Translations under genes and position numbers: made by a program
In this document: positions 11,901 to 20,446 of the stretch, piece after piece
How the letters are laid out: the number at the start of each line of letters is the position of its first letter
Numbering within the stretch: position 1 is the stretch's first letter
The notes under the pieces: model-generated
The model's database searches: none
The model's input: the letters and a program-made list of their open reading frames with translations, nothing else
Told to the model about the DNA's origin: nothing
Assembly (NCBI GenBank): GCA_022410635.1
Contig: JAJVDF010000431.1
Location: 360,502 to 424,501, forward strand
Reading direction: 5' to 3'
From: Tretioscincus oriximinensis
Taxonomy: Eukaryota > Chordata > Lepidosauria > Squamata > Gymnophthalmidae
Length of the DNA stretch: 64,000 nt

Positions 11901-13744
11901 TGGTGTCCTGGAACCAATCTATGTACACACCTTGGTAATCTCCGTGCAGCATGCTCCAGAAGTACCATTAGAATCAATGCAGAAGGATCTGCTGGACAAA
12001 GTTGTGAAGGAAGTGATCCCAGCAAAATATCTGAACGAGAAGACGATCTATCATCTCTTACCGAGTAAAACGTTCCTAGAAGGCGGGCCTAAGGTACTGT
12101 ATTTCTAATAAACCAGTCAATAAAACAATTTTCCTTTTTAAAGGCTGCTTTCAGGTAGGGTGTAAAACCCACTATTATCTCATAACAGTGTTAGGATTAT
12201 CACATGTGCCTGTGGCGTTCCTAACTTAGCTTGGGGCTATTAAGGCGAAGCCAAGCAATGGAAATACTGCAGTAAAATCAACCCCCAAATGTAGGCTGAC
12301 CAGATGCCCTCTTTTTNGGGGGGAAACCCGATTTTGGGGTGTCCACCCCACCCTCCCGGGGGGGGGGGGGGCAGGCATTTCCCCGGTTTTTGCTGAGGAA
12401 AAAAAATTAAAAAAAATTTGGGAATTTTTTTTGAAAAATTAGGGGGTTCTGGCATCTGAGACCAGCTCCTGAAGGCACCCTCCCCTCAGTAAAAATAAAA
12501 ATTCTCACATACTTCAAAACTTTCTCACACACTTAAAAAAAAAGTTTTTTAAATTGCTGCACCACCACTAGGGGGTTCTGGCAACTGGGACCAGCTTCTG
12601 AAGGCACCTTCCCCTCTGTAAAAAAATTTAAAAATTCTGATGTACTCTAAAAATTCTCAGTTTAAAAATTCTCGCACACTTAAAAAAAATCTTACATGCT
12701 TCACCGATTTCTCGGGCGGGAATTTTGGAAGGGAATGCATGTTGGTGGGTAATTTACATACTTATGAATATGCAAATTAGCATGAATATTAATTACCCAG
12801 GTTTGGGTCTCAGAAAATCTGGTCAGTCTATCCAAACCTGAGTTTCACCTGTAAGGTGAGATAAAACGTATCTTGCCTGGAAGCTTGCTTGTGTCTCTAC
12901 TGAAGATGGCTTTCGCAGAATGAGATGATGGAAGCCAGCAAACCGTGATATCTTGGGAACGTGAACAACTTTTTGGTTCTGTTTTGGTCTTTGTTAAGCA
13001 GATTCCAGAGCCACATATAAACTCTTAGTGAAATCCCACACTTATCCAGATTGAGTTTGCTTTGAGTAAAGTTTGGTTGGTTGTTATGACATACTCACCA
13101 GATACTTCATGCATTTTATACTTATTGTGGGATTGTTAGAAATCTTAAGAACATAAGTGGAGCCTTGTTGAATTGGGATGGAGGAGCCCACCTAGCCCAG
13201 CCTTCTGTCTCACACAGNGGCCCACTGATTGCACCTGGGCAGTCTGAACAGAAGAAGGCAAAATCTTCACCTGTTCTCTATGCCCCGCAAATGGTAATTC
13301 AGGAATCCTGCCTGTTGGCCAGGAAACCATTATCTCTGTTAAATCCTTCGTTGATGGAGCTTATGAATGTATTCAAGTTCTGCTGCTTCTCTTTCAAATC
13401 TTACTTTGTAGTTTCTTTGTTCAAAGACTGCAGTCTTGAGGTCTGAGAGAGAATGTCCTGGAAGGTTGAAGGGTTCAGCAACTGGTTTCTGTGTGTTACC
13501 ATTTCGAATATCTGATTTGTGTCCATTTAGTCTGTGGCGTAGGGATTGTCCTGTTTGGCCAATGTAGAGTGTAGAGAGGTATTGTTGGCAGAAAATGGAG
13601 TACATTTTCTACCTGCAGTTCATCACCTTATCATATTTGCATATTCTATAAATACCTGACCCTGACATTAGTCCCTCTGCATCTGAAGAAGTAGACATGT
13701 CTACGAAAGCTTATGCCACCCAATTTTCTCGTTAGTTGTTGTTG

Positions 13745-13776
<32 letters not shown>

Positions 13777-16700
13777 GGTGGTGGTGGTAACAATAATGAA
13801 TAGAACTGAATAGAAACAAAAAAGTCCTATCCTTTCTGTGTACTACCAGTCATGTGACATTTTTTTACCCAATCACAGAGTGTGTGGGGTGCAGCCAGGC
13901 ACGTAGAATACCGAAAGGATAGAATAAATAACCTTCGGCCTTTTTGCTTCTGGATTAGGAGCAGGAATGTTTCTGCCCAGGGGAATGCAAAAGGCAGTCA
14001 GTGGATGGGAAGGGTTCCCAGAGGCCATTCCCTGAAGGAAAGTGCAAAAGAGCCCATACTGTCATTTTAAAAATAATATTATGAAAACGTACTTTACTTT
14101 TAGACGTGTGCTTGACTGTCTTTGAGGAACCTCATGGTTCATTTTCAAAATCCCTTTCTAGAGTGATGCTGGTCTGACTGGGAGAAAGATCATTGTGGAC
14201 ACCTATGGTGGCTGGGGAGCCCATGGTGGTGGTGCTTTTTCTGGAAAAGACCCCTCTAAGGTAGACCGTTCAGGGGCGTACGCAGCTCGCTGGGTGGCCA
14301 AGTCTTTGGTGAAAGCTGGTCTCTGCCGGAGAGCATTGGTTCAGGTAAGAAGCTGTCACAAAGCTCTTTCAGAAACAACTGAAGCCAACCCTCAGTTCTC
14401 AGAGCAGAAGCCATTTCTCAGCTGATCTGGTCTTGTGGTTAGAATGTAGGATTCTTAAGTGGTAGTATCCCAATTCAACTCTGCACTCCTCCATGATGCC
14501 ATCTGGGTAACCTTGGACTATTCACAGCTCTTTTTGGAATTTTCTCGGTTTCATCTATTTCATAAAGTTTTGTGGGGAAGTGAAGAACATGAAATTACGT
14601 AAACCACTTTGAGTCCCTCTGGGTGGAGAAAAGTGGGGTGTAAGACCCAAATCATCATCCTCCCCCTCTTCCTCCTCTTCCTCCCATCCCCTTCCTCTTC
14701 CTTCCCTTCTTCTTCCAGAGTGAACCCTAGAATTTTAAAGAAACCTCAACATGCAAGGTTGACCCTGAACAAGACACAACAATAGCGGCACAGCGACTAT
14801 AGTCCTAGCATAAGGGACATCTCCAGTGCTTTGCTAACATGAAACATGGCCAGCAATGTTTAGTTTAAAAATGCCAATTGCGAGTCCATCTTTACATATC
14901 TGCAATTGGAGAACTATATACCTGTCACATTTAATACGTTAATTCAGTTTTTATTTTACTAATGTATGTTAATTCAGTTTTCATTGTTAACCACCCTGAG
15001 AGCTTTGGGTATAGGGCGGTATAAAAATGCATATAAATTAANTGCATGTGTAGGAACCTATCACTTTGCACACAAAGTCTTGATTGGTTTCTCTAACACC
15101 TCTCCCCCCAATATACCTGAGCTCCAAGGAGTAAATGGTGTGCCCATCTTGCCTAGAATATTGTCTGAGGTCTCGCCTGCTTTCTCCTGCTCCTATAAGA
15201 GCATACCACATGGAGGCTTTTTAACGTGGACACGGAAGAGCCCACTACGGAATCAGCATAAAAGCACTCACTGAAAAATCCATGGAAATAGGGGTGGTTT
15301 TTTTTAGCGAATACAATACTGAAACTGGGCNAGAACAGGAGGTGAGTCCTTCATAATATAAGTTCTCTACCATTAGAAAAATCTACACTGGATGTAGGCT
15401 TGATTGATTCTACCATGAAGTATTTCATCTGTTGTGCCTTTACATGGTCACACCGAAGCTTCTATCCTGCTTCAAACCACTTTCAGAAAAAGTGGATCCA
15501 TCAGCAAAAGAAATAAGATGTTTCTTTTTGACATTCTCCAATTCAGAAAACCCACCTTTGGTTTATATAAGGAAAGAAAATAGCTATTCACTTTGCAGCT
15601 TTGTTTTTTCACTCTGAAAGTGATTAGAGTTGCTTGATAAAAATCTGGGATAGAAGTTTGCACCTTTAATGGATGTAAAATAAAGGATTTTTCACCAGNT
15701 GTAGCTTCTAAAGCCTGCAGCACTGGGGTGGGTTAATTTTTTAACACCCATTAGAAGTGCAAAGTTTTATCCTTTGGTAACCCCAAAGTGGACTGAAGAT
15801 GGATGAAAATTAGGGTTTATTCCTTGAACTTTCTTCCAGAAGTAGAATAGTAATGTCTCTAAAGTCCATGTTATGTTGATAAAATGATCAGGAATTCTGT
15901 TAGTCCTTATGTTCCCTGAGGGGATGTCCTAGATACAAGTCCTTTGATGTGTAAAACATCTCCAAATGACTTTTCACATGACATTTCCCCTTCAGTTGTA
16001 GGTCTGTTTTGCCTCATGTTTGTTATGAATGGCTTGAATATTGCCTGAAGACAACATTTTTCNTTATGTATGAGAAATAGAGCAATTTACTCTGGTTTCC
16101 CTCAGAAAGGTTTTGGTCTAAGCTGAGGAGAAAAAGGCTGAGATGAACATAAATAATTCAGTTTCAATACCCNATAAAGGAGCCTTGAAAAAAAATCAGT
16201 ATTTGTTTGTTTGTGTGTTTATTTACATATGCCTACATCCTACCAGAANGTCTCAGAACAGTTAAAAATGAAACCTGTATTTCAAAATTACAGAATCCAG
16301 TTTGGTGTAATGGTTAGAGTGTGGGACTCTCATCTGGTAGTCTCCCGGTTCGATTCCCCACTCCTCCACCAAAGCCAGCTGGGTGACCTTGGGCCAATCA
16401 CAGTTTTTTGAACTCTCTCAGCCCCACCTACTCCACATGGTGTCTGTTGTGGAGAAAGCAACAAAAGCTATGTGCGCCACCCTATGGTAGGCTGCCCTGA
16501 GACCTTCGCGTATAGGGCGGGATATAAATACAAATAAATAAATAAATAAAATTAATATTTTAAACCAGTGCCAGGAAGAGGGGAAGGGAAAGCTGTTTCT
16601 TCAACCAAATAACGAGTTAAAGGTGTGCCTTTAAAGATTTTCTAAATGAATANAATGATGATTAATGTATCTCAAAGGGGAAACTGTTCCATAGATGTAG

Positions 16701-17870
16701 GGCCACCACAGAGAAGGTCCTGCCCCAAGTTCCCACTCCCTTTGATGGTGGGAGTTGTAGAACTGTCAGCCTTGTTTCATGTTTTAAGCTACAATTACCT
16801 TCTATGTCTTCCAGTTGTCTTACGCCATTGGACTAAGCCACCCTCTGGCCGTTTCTGTGTTTCATTATGGTACGTCAGACAGATCCGAAGATGAATTGCT
16901 TGACATAATTCAGAAAAACTTTGACCTTCGACTTGGTTCTATCATAAGGTATGTTTTTCTTCAGTTGATACCTGTGANTATGTCTTTAGGAAGAATTCCA
17001 TTGTATACTTCTTGGATATGAAATAGTATTGAAAATCACTTAAAGATGCATATCTTTATTTANCACTGTTATTTACCAGATGTCATTTATTACTGAGATC
17101 AAAGTTTTTTGAAAATCTAGAAGAAGAACTTTGTTCTTATACCCGCTTTTCTCACCTTTCAAAGGGACTCAAAGTGGCTTACAAGGGTATTTTGCCCNAA
17201 GGCTCACATTCTATCTTCCCCACCAGGCTCTGGTGGTTCCCATGGTATNTACTTGCAGTCAGTTGCAATTTCTTGCAATTCTTGCTTTCGAACAGCTGGG
17301 TTGGCTCGAGCTACAGGCTAGTGGAAGGTGCTCACCCCTCCCCACGTCCNACACAGGGCTTCGAAACCCCATCTCCCAGGCGAGAGGCGAATTCCTAAGC
17401 AATTGAGCTATCCATAGTTTTAACACTATAAATATTTTGATTTGCATCTTTGCTTTGCAGTACCGTTTCCTAACTAGGTATATTAAAAAGTAAATACTAT
17501 TAACCTCAAAGCTTTGTTACAAGGTACCTATTGCTCCAACCTTCTAATCAATGCAGGATTTGGCTTCTGTTGGAAGATTTCCACAGGAGGAGATCTCAAC
17601 ATTTTTTGGAAACCAATTCCATTGCTTGATCATCCTTACTGTCAGAAAGTTCTAATATCGAATTTGTATCCACTTCCTTGCAATTTCATCCCATTCCTTC
17701 TAACCCTTCAGATATTTGAAAACAGCTGTCAGTTCACCTCTCATTAGTCTCTTTTTAATACTTTCAGTACACTACGTTTGAAGCGTCCGATCTACCAGCA
17801 GACGGCGTGCTACGGGCATTTTGGAAGAGATGAATTTCCCTGGGAACAACCCCAGAAGCTGATTTACTAG
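2896..17870 (+). CDS. S-adenosylmethionine synthetase (MAT) paralog, complete, 9 exons
   Basis: Spliced CDS: 2896-2956, 4180-4257, 7066-7188, 9170-9279, 10183-10326, 11875-12093, 14162-14344, 16815-16948, 17768-17870; 1155 nt, 384 residues plus TAG. Every junction is GT-AG, all frames stay open, and exon phases follow MAT1A/MAT2A. Catalysed family reaction: ATP + L-methionine to S-adenosylmethionine. Seen: EGHSDK (residues 17-22, usual GHPDK with catalytic His), GEIT (59-62), GYATDE (129-134), [10 protein letters not shown] (163-172), [20 protein letters not shown] (252-271; second MAT signature 267-275 intact), KVDRS (278-282), [20 protein letters not shown]. Length is about 11 shorter than MAT2A (395), mostly at the N terminus. 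Odd: the gating-loop motif SPDIAQGV is CHEIKMAV, and GAGDQG reads AAGDQG. It differs too much to be MAT1A or MAT2A, so I leave the symbol empty. Confidence 0.9.
2975..3520 (-). mobile_element. CR1 LINE 3' fragment split by an inverted Penelope-tail insertion
   Basis: 2975-3035 and 3265-3520 have the CR1 3' consensus in minus orientation (CCAGGGTCATCTGGTCCAACC; 'caccacctcc' region). Between them, 3040-3250 is two Penelope-type tails arranged head to head. Confidence 0.6.
3040..3250. repeat. Inverted pair of Penelope-like tails
   Basis: About 3040-3120 and 3125-3240 are reverse complements: AGCAAAGGAGCTAG...ACTTGAGAAAAGTGGGTGGC, then GTAGAC, then the mirror image. The same tail occurs at 7240-7375, 13640-13735 and 45930-46055. 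Confidence 0.7.
3610..3880 (-). mobile_element. CR1 LINE 3' end
   Basis: Starts with CATAGAACCATAGAATCATA-type 8-bp repeats, then GGGACCTCCAGGGCC and the usual CR1 3' region read on the minus strand. 5'-truncated, non-coding. Confidence 0.7.
4180..4257 (+). CDS. MAT paralog exon 2 (residues 21-46)
   Basis: Acceptor ctag; reads [20 protein letters not shown] and onward to KVAC. Asp21 is the conserved metal-binding aspartate after the catalytic His19. Donor gtaagc, phase 1. Confidence 0.9.
4990..5790 (+). repeat. Unclassified repeat with internal polypyrimidine tract (copy 1)
   Basis: Begins near a run with GCATTACGGTAATGGAATGG, contains a GGTCTCTCTCAGTCTACAAG block, then a (CTTT/CTTC)n tract at 5500-5670, and ends TTTCTGGAGGCTGCC...GAGCCCTGTCATTG. 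Parts recur inverted at 41940-42400 and direct at 56290-56640, so it is dispersed. Confidence 0.5.
5878..6190 (+). mobile_element. tRNA-derived SINE, family A, near full length
   Basis: A tRNA-like head with A box (GGATAGCTCAGTCGCTTAGG) and B box (GGTTTCGAAGCC) is followed by a body and the tail CCGCTTTGAGTCCCTTTGAA, ending GAAAAGCGGGGTATAAGAAC and CTT repeats. The tail resembles the BovB-type 3' end used by squamate SINEs. About nine further copies occur in the window. Confidence 0.8.
6645..6900 (+). mobile_element. tRNA-derived SINE, family B
   Basis: Head with GTTTAGTGGTTAG and a B-box-like block, body AGCCAGCTGGGTGACCTTGG, then CACCCTGAGACCTTCAGGTA and a (AAATAAAT)n tail. Lies in MAT intron 2. 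Confidence 0.7.
7066..7188 (+). CDS. MAT paralog exon 3 (residues 47-87)
   Basis: Acceptor ctgcag; reads [19 protein letters not shown] through IGYDDSSK. Glu60 of GEIT corresponds to a conserved substrate/cation-site glutamate. Donor gtgggt, phase 1. Confidence 0.92.
7235..7375 (-). repeat. Penelope-like tail
   Basis: AGAAATAGCCGTGTTAGTCT then GCAAAGGAGCTAGCAGCACT then ACTTCTTCAGATGCTGAG: the tail sequence found after the GIY-YIG frame at 45511-46055, here reversed. Lies in MAT intron 3. Confidence 0.65.
7650..7885 (+). mobile_element. Diverged tRNA-derived SINE, family B
   Basis: Degenerate copy with 'GAGTGACCTTGG', 'GACTTCACAAGGTGTCTGTT' and a tail ending CTGACTCGTCTTCTT. Confidence 0.5.
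8046..8345 (+). mobile_element. tRNA-derived SINE, family A, 5'-truncated
   Basis: Nearly the same as 5890-6190, missing the A box, ending in CTT repeats and a poly-T run. Confidence 0.75.
8693..9090 (-). mobile_element. CR1/L2-clade LINE 3' end
   Basis: Starts AAGAACACAAGAGGAGCC, the reverse complement of a tail found elsewhere as GGCTCTTCTTATGTTCTTATG. A 20-bp piece (GAATGGGGCCAGAGCCCA) is tandemly doubled. Confidence 0.65.
9170..9279 (+). CDS. MAT paralog exon 4 (residues 88-124), divergent gating loop
   Basis: Acceptor ttccag; starts [16 protein letters not shown], conserved, then [20 protein letters not shown], where the family has SPDIAQGVHLDRNEEDIGAGD. One residue is deleted. The frame is open and the donor gtaatg is intact, so the divergence is not explained by a frameshift. 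Confidence 0.9.
9488..9681. mobile_element. Hairpin MITE, diverged copy
   Basis: Near-palindrome: left arm TACCTTTTGGCGGTGGTGG and AACCCGGTTTTTGAATGCC, right arm GGCACCACAAAACCGGG to CCCAAAAGGGGTCATGTGG. Same family as 9810, 27763 and 31647, but the left end has decayed. Confidence 0.65.
9714..10147 (-). mobile_element. CR1/L2-clade LINE 3' end split by a hairpin MITE
   Basis: 9714-9809 and 10003-10147 together give a continuous LINE 3' segment like 13146-13330. The interruption is the MITE at 9810-10002. Lies in MAT intron 4. Confidence 0.7.
9810..10002. mobile_element. Hairpin MITE with 7-bp target duplication
   Basis: 193-bp near-perfect foldback beginning TAGGCTGACTAGATGACCC and ending GGGGTCATCTGGTCANCCTA. 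CCTAAGC flanks both sides (9803-9809, 10003-10009). Removing the element and one copy restores the interrupted LINE. No coding capacity, so it depended on another transposase. Confidence 0.85.
10183..10326 (+). CDS. MAT paralog exon 5 (residues 125-172)
   Basis: Acceptor gcag; reads [20 protein letters not shown] and ends [10 protein letters not shown]. Lys170 matches the conserved lysine of this motif. Phase 0 at both ends; donor gttggt. Confidence 0.92.
10928..11060 (+). mobile_element. SINE family B remnant
   Basis: Short diverged copy (CTGGTAGTCTCCTAGTCC, CACCTGTTTCACAGG, GAAAAGCGGGCTTTAAA). Confidence 0.45.
11105..11425 (-). mobile_element. tRNA-derived SINE, family A
   Basis: Reverse orientation: GAA repeats, then TTCTTATACCCTGCCTTTCT, CCACCAGGCTCTGATGG, and the tRNA-like head at the right end (GAATTCCTGAGCAACTGAGCC). 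Confidence 0.75.
11875..12093 (+). CDS. MAT paralog exon 6 (residues 173-245)
   Basis: Acceptor tttgcag; reads [20 protein letters not shown] and later [15 protein letters not shown]. It is the same length as in MAT2A (73 codons) but the most substituted long exon. Donor gtactg, phase 0. Confidence 0.92.
12293..12829. mobile_element. Long non-palindromic relative of the hairpin MITE
   Basis: Starts TAGGCTGACCAGATGCCCTC and ends AAAATCTGGTCAGTCTA, the terminal sequence of the hairpin family, but the interior is not a foldback. It holds two diverged tandem units with CACTAGGGGGTTCTGGCAAC and TCTCACACACTT. A second, shorter member is at 33736-34094. Confidence 0.6.
13146..13338 (-). mobile_element. 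CR1/L2-clade LINE 3' end
   Basis: AAGAACATAAGTGGAGCCTTG, then CCCACTGATTGCACCTGGGC. It is joined directly to the Penelope fragment on its right. Confidence 0.65.
13339..13735 (-). mobile_element. Penelope-like element fragment with GIY-YIG endonuclease, rearranged
   Basis: 13605-13339 on the minus strand is open and encodes a GIY-YIG-type domain: [20 protein letters not shown], then [20 protein letters not shown]. Penelope retroelements pair reverse transcriptase with this endonuclease. To its right, 13640-13735 carries the element's tail in the opposite (plus) orientation, so coding part and tail point away from each other. Confidence 0.8.
13737..13790 (+). repeat. (TTG)n/(TGG)n microsatellite
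   Basis: Uninterrupted GTT repeats turn into GGT repeats just after the Penelope tail. Confidence 0.9.
14162..14344 (+). CDS. MAT paralog exon 7 (residues 246-306), active-site core
   Basis: Acceptor tctag; reads [29 protein letters not shown] and KVDRS, ending LCRRALVQ. This is the most conserved exon; catalytic lysines and Asp are kept, but the Gly that usually precedes DAGLTGRK is Ser246. Donor gtaaga. Confidence 0.95.
14420..14720 (+). mobile_element. SINE family B with pyrimidine tail
   Basis: Diverged body (TGGTTAGAATGTAGGATTCT, CCACTTTGAGTCCCTCTGGG) ending in CTTCCTC repeats. Confidence 0.55.
15440..16290. other. MAT intron 7 with a low-grade dispersed repeat
   Basis: 15440-15730 resembles 47020-47400 (AAATCTGGGATAGA, CACTTTCAG, TTTTCACCAG), an unclassified repeat. 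From 15750 to 16290 I see nothing I can name. Confidence 0.35.
16298..16555 (+). mobile_element. tRNA-derived SINE, family B, full length
   Basis: The best copy: GTTTGGTGTAATGGTTAGAG (A box), GGTTCGATTCCCCACTCC (B box), body, CCCTGAGACCTTCGCGTATA and an (AAAT)n tail. Confidence 0.8.
16815..16948 (+). CDS. MAT paralog exon 8 (residues 307-350)
   Basis: Acceptor ttccag; reads [20 protein letters not shown] and ends [10 protein letters not shown]. Donor gtatgt, phase 2. Confidence 0.92.
17118..17416 (-). mobile_element. tRNA-derived SINE, family A
   Basis: Reverse orientation, from AGAAGAACTTTGTTCTTATA to a complete tRNA-like head ending at AGCAATTGAGCTATCC. Confidence 0.75.
17520..17755 (-). 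mobile_element. CR1 LINE 3' fragment
   Basis: CTTCTAATCAATGCAGGATT, AACCAATTCCATTGCTTGAT and TTGCAATTTCATCCCATTCC are diverged CR1 3' sequence, ending 12 bp before MAT exon 9. Confidence 0.55.
17768..17870 (+). CDS. MAT paralog exon 9 (residues 351-384, stop)
   Basis: Acceptor tttcag; reads [20 protein letters not shown] then [14 protein letters not shown] and TAG at 17868. Matches the C-terminal exon of vertebrate MATs in length and motif. Confidence 0.92.
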
Positions 17871-18234
17871 ACCTTTTCTAGCAGGAGTATTTTAATGAGA
17901 TCAACTGAATTAGGGGTGAAGATTAAGTAGGGAAGTTGAGAGTTCTGAAAATTATTTGGGGTAATTGATACATACCGTGCGACTGTAATGGGTATATCAA
18001 CTATTCTAGAGAAACCCAGTGAGGATATATGTAATGCATTTCTGTTGGTTAAAAATCAAGTTAAAGAGGAAGGAAACTTTTTAAACAAAGCGATTCATGG
18101 AATTAAGAAATGTTTTCTAAGAAAATTAACATTTGAAGTAGGCTCGCCTACAAAAGCTCATGGTGTCTACTTTTCTCCTGTTAGCCTGTAAGAAAAAGAG
18201 TTGATTTTTTAAATAATGCTTTATGTAACCTGAA

Positions 18235-18420
18235 GGAACTCAAAATAGTTTACATAGCCTTCTGGTCTTTCCTGCACAACAGACACCTTGTGAAGTAGTT
18301 TGGGCTGTGAGAGTTCTAAAGACCCCCAGGTGACTTCATGGAGGAGAGCAGAATTGAACCAAGAGAGTTCCAGATAAGAGTCCGACACTATAACCACAAG
18401 CCCAGAACTAGCTGTTATGA
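18235..18420 (-). mobile_element. SINE family B remnant downstream of MAT
   Basis: Reverse copy: GCACAACAGACACCTTGTGA, then GAATTGAACC. It probably lies in or just after the MAT 3'UTR. Confidence 0.5.
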
Positions 18421-19500
18421 AGTTGCTAAGGTTCTACAAGTGTTCCTTCCAGATATCCTGGATTCAGACTAACATGGTTACTTCTTTGAAATGTATCAGG
18501 CTTATTGTGAAAGCTTTTTCATATGGAAGAAGGCAAATAAATTGAGATACTACTGGTTTTTCGTGTGATGTTACATTTAGCCTTACAAAATACAACAAAG
18601 GAACATCAGTGCTCACTAAATAAATTAGCAGGACCAGTAGTTTACACACAAAGCAACTCATTTAAACCTCTCNGGGACAGGGCTGGAAGTTTGTAAATCC
18701 AAAACAATTTCTTTTTGCAGCAAAACATGTGGGTCTTGCTTTCCATATCTTTTGTCTGTGCACCAAAAATAAAAATAAACCCTGATTTCTCTCGAGAAAA
18801 TGCTTCACCGAGAGCGTCTAGGTTTTTATGTTTGCTTTTTATACAACCTCTGTGTTCAGTGATCCACCAAGAACTTTTAAGCACCCTTCACTGTAGCAAG
18901 GAGGATATATCACCCGGTTATACTACTGAGGAAGGAGTACCTTCTATTCAAGATTGGATTTGGATATTTCCCTAGTTTTGGGCTCTGTTAAGCTTTTTAA
19001 ATGTGGCTGTGGCTATATTGATTAAAATTTTGTATGTGGGTAGTATCGAGTGGCTTTCCAGATATATTTGAATAGTGGATTTTTTCCAGGTTAGGATTTA
19101 GGGCGGAAGCCAAATAGACAAGTCTGCTTATTCTGGACCTAGATCAACATGATTTTTTTNAAAAATTACTGTGTACTGGAACCTGAAGATTCAGTTTCAG
19201 AGATGGAGCCAGACTTCCAGGGGGAGAGGCATACAGAAGACTAAAGCCCACCCAACCCCCCCGGTTCCTTTCTTAGGTTTTAAAGTCTTCAGTGGTGCGT
19301 AGCAAGTCTTCCAGCTGATTATGCCACGTTTTGCTGAAGACTTTAAAATGTGAGAAGAACTAGGCTGGGTGGGAGGGTCCAGCTGCCCCCCCTTGTAACG
19401 GTCGGGTCTCTGGGCCCCCGTTTGCCCTGCTCTGGAAATGCCTGTGTTCAGTTGACCATGCTACTACTAATTTATTTATAAAATAAATACCCCACTGCAT
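18421..19500. other. Intergenic DNA between MAT and GDAP2
   Basis: Mostly AT-rich. AATAAA at 18536-18541 is a possible MAT poly(A) signal but others lie nearby. No gene seen. Confidence 0.3.
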
Positions 19501-19506
19501 ATCCTA

Positions 19507-19778
19507 TCTATACTAATAAACTGCGTCATGTGATCAGCCTTCTAACCAATTGCCATGACATGGGAACTGTAACTCCGCCCCTAGACAAACTCTAAACCCG
19601 CCTCTCTGAATCCACATCCCTCCGCATCCACATCCCTATGCCTGCTCCAAACAATCTGCAACATGTCTACACACCGCCCAGCCCCAGCCGCTGCAGCCCC
19701 TCGACGCCCCCCCCCCGCCCCGCAGGAGCGTCCATGAATTTAACCCACACCTGAATTTTTGTGGGCTTTTCTGACTAG
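19507..19778 (+). mobile_element. Possible Helitron-like element
   Basis: Starts A|TCTATACTAATAAACTGC, a Helitron-like 5' end, and ends with a small hairpin (CCCACACC...GTGGG) followed by CTAG. The 3' flank is G rather than T, so this is tentative. Confidence 0.3.
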
Positions 19779-19903
19779 GGGATCCTGACATATCAGTAAC
19801 ACCCAATGCATTCAAATGGGGAAAATGACATGTAGACAATGCAAATAGCCTCCAGAGCTCTCAAAACAGCAACGTAAACAGCAAAAGAGGTACGTCATTC
19901 ATA

Positions 19904-19909
19904 TTTATT
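19904..19909 (-). terminator. Possible GDAP2 poly(A) signal
   Basis: AATAAA on the minus strand about 0.5 kb past the GDAP2 stop codon; no cleavage-site evidence. Confidence 0.4.
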
Positions 19910-20401
19910 ATTCAGTGGGAAAGCATCAGTAACCTTACATTTCACATCATCCAGAACAAGACAGATTCCAAGCTAAGTGGCATTTACAATGCTGTATTTG
20001 GTGGCAAGCAGTAGGAATCAGCAGCGTTTTGCAGAATTCAAAGTTGAAAAGCTACAAAACGTGGTTTGAACTGTTTTCACCAAAGTGCAGTAAATTTGTA
20101 TCTGGCGAGTCTATGGGGCAAAGTGGCTGTAACTGGGGTTGGGGAAAAAATAATTGATTGATGTTTGGAAAGCAAGTATTTTTCCTAGTAGACTGGTGGG
20201 CTTGGAAATACAGTTCATCGGAAAATATTCTTGATTGTTCGTGTATCTGCAAACGTCTCAGTGTAAAAAAATAACAGAGGTGGGGAGGAAAACCCTTTCT
20301 CTGGTCTCTGTACCTAAGATCAGATCAGCTCAGCACACGTGATATTGGCAAGCAGCATATTTGATGAGTTTGGGAAAACGGAAGTGAGAATAACTGCAAA
20401 G

Positions 20402-20446
20402 TCAGAGGTCCGGAGACGAGGGATACGAGTAATATGATCCGTTCTC
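20402..20446 (-). CDS. GDAP2: GDAP2 last coding exon (residues 481-494)
   Basis: Acceptor tctcag; reads ENGSYYSYPSSPDL and TGA. A very short terminal coding exon. Confidence 0.9.
   Translation of the reverse strand, partial: ENGSYYSYPSSPDL

Noticed and set aside
13737..13790. CRISPR-like regular repeat
   Set aside because: A plain trinucleotide microsatellite in a vertebrate genome.
2896..17870. Reading the MAT gene as MAT1A or MAT2A
   Set aside because: Loop, N terminus and exon 6 differ too strongly from both, while the core is conserved; neighbouring genes also differ from those loci.
2896..17870. MAT pseudogene
   Set aside because: Nine exons, no stop or frameshift, all GT-AG junctions, catalytic lysines and His retained.
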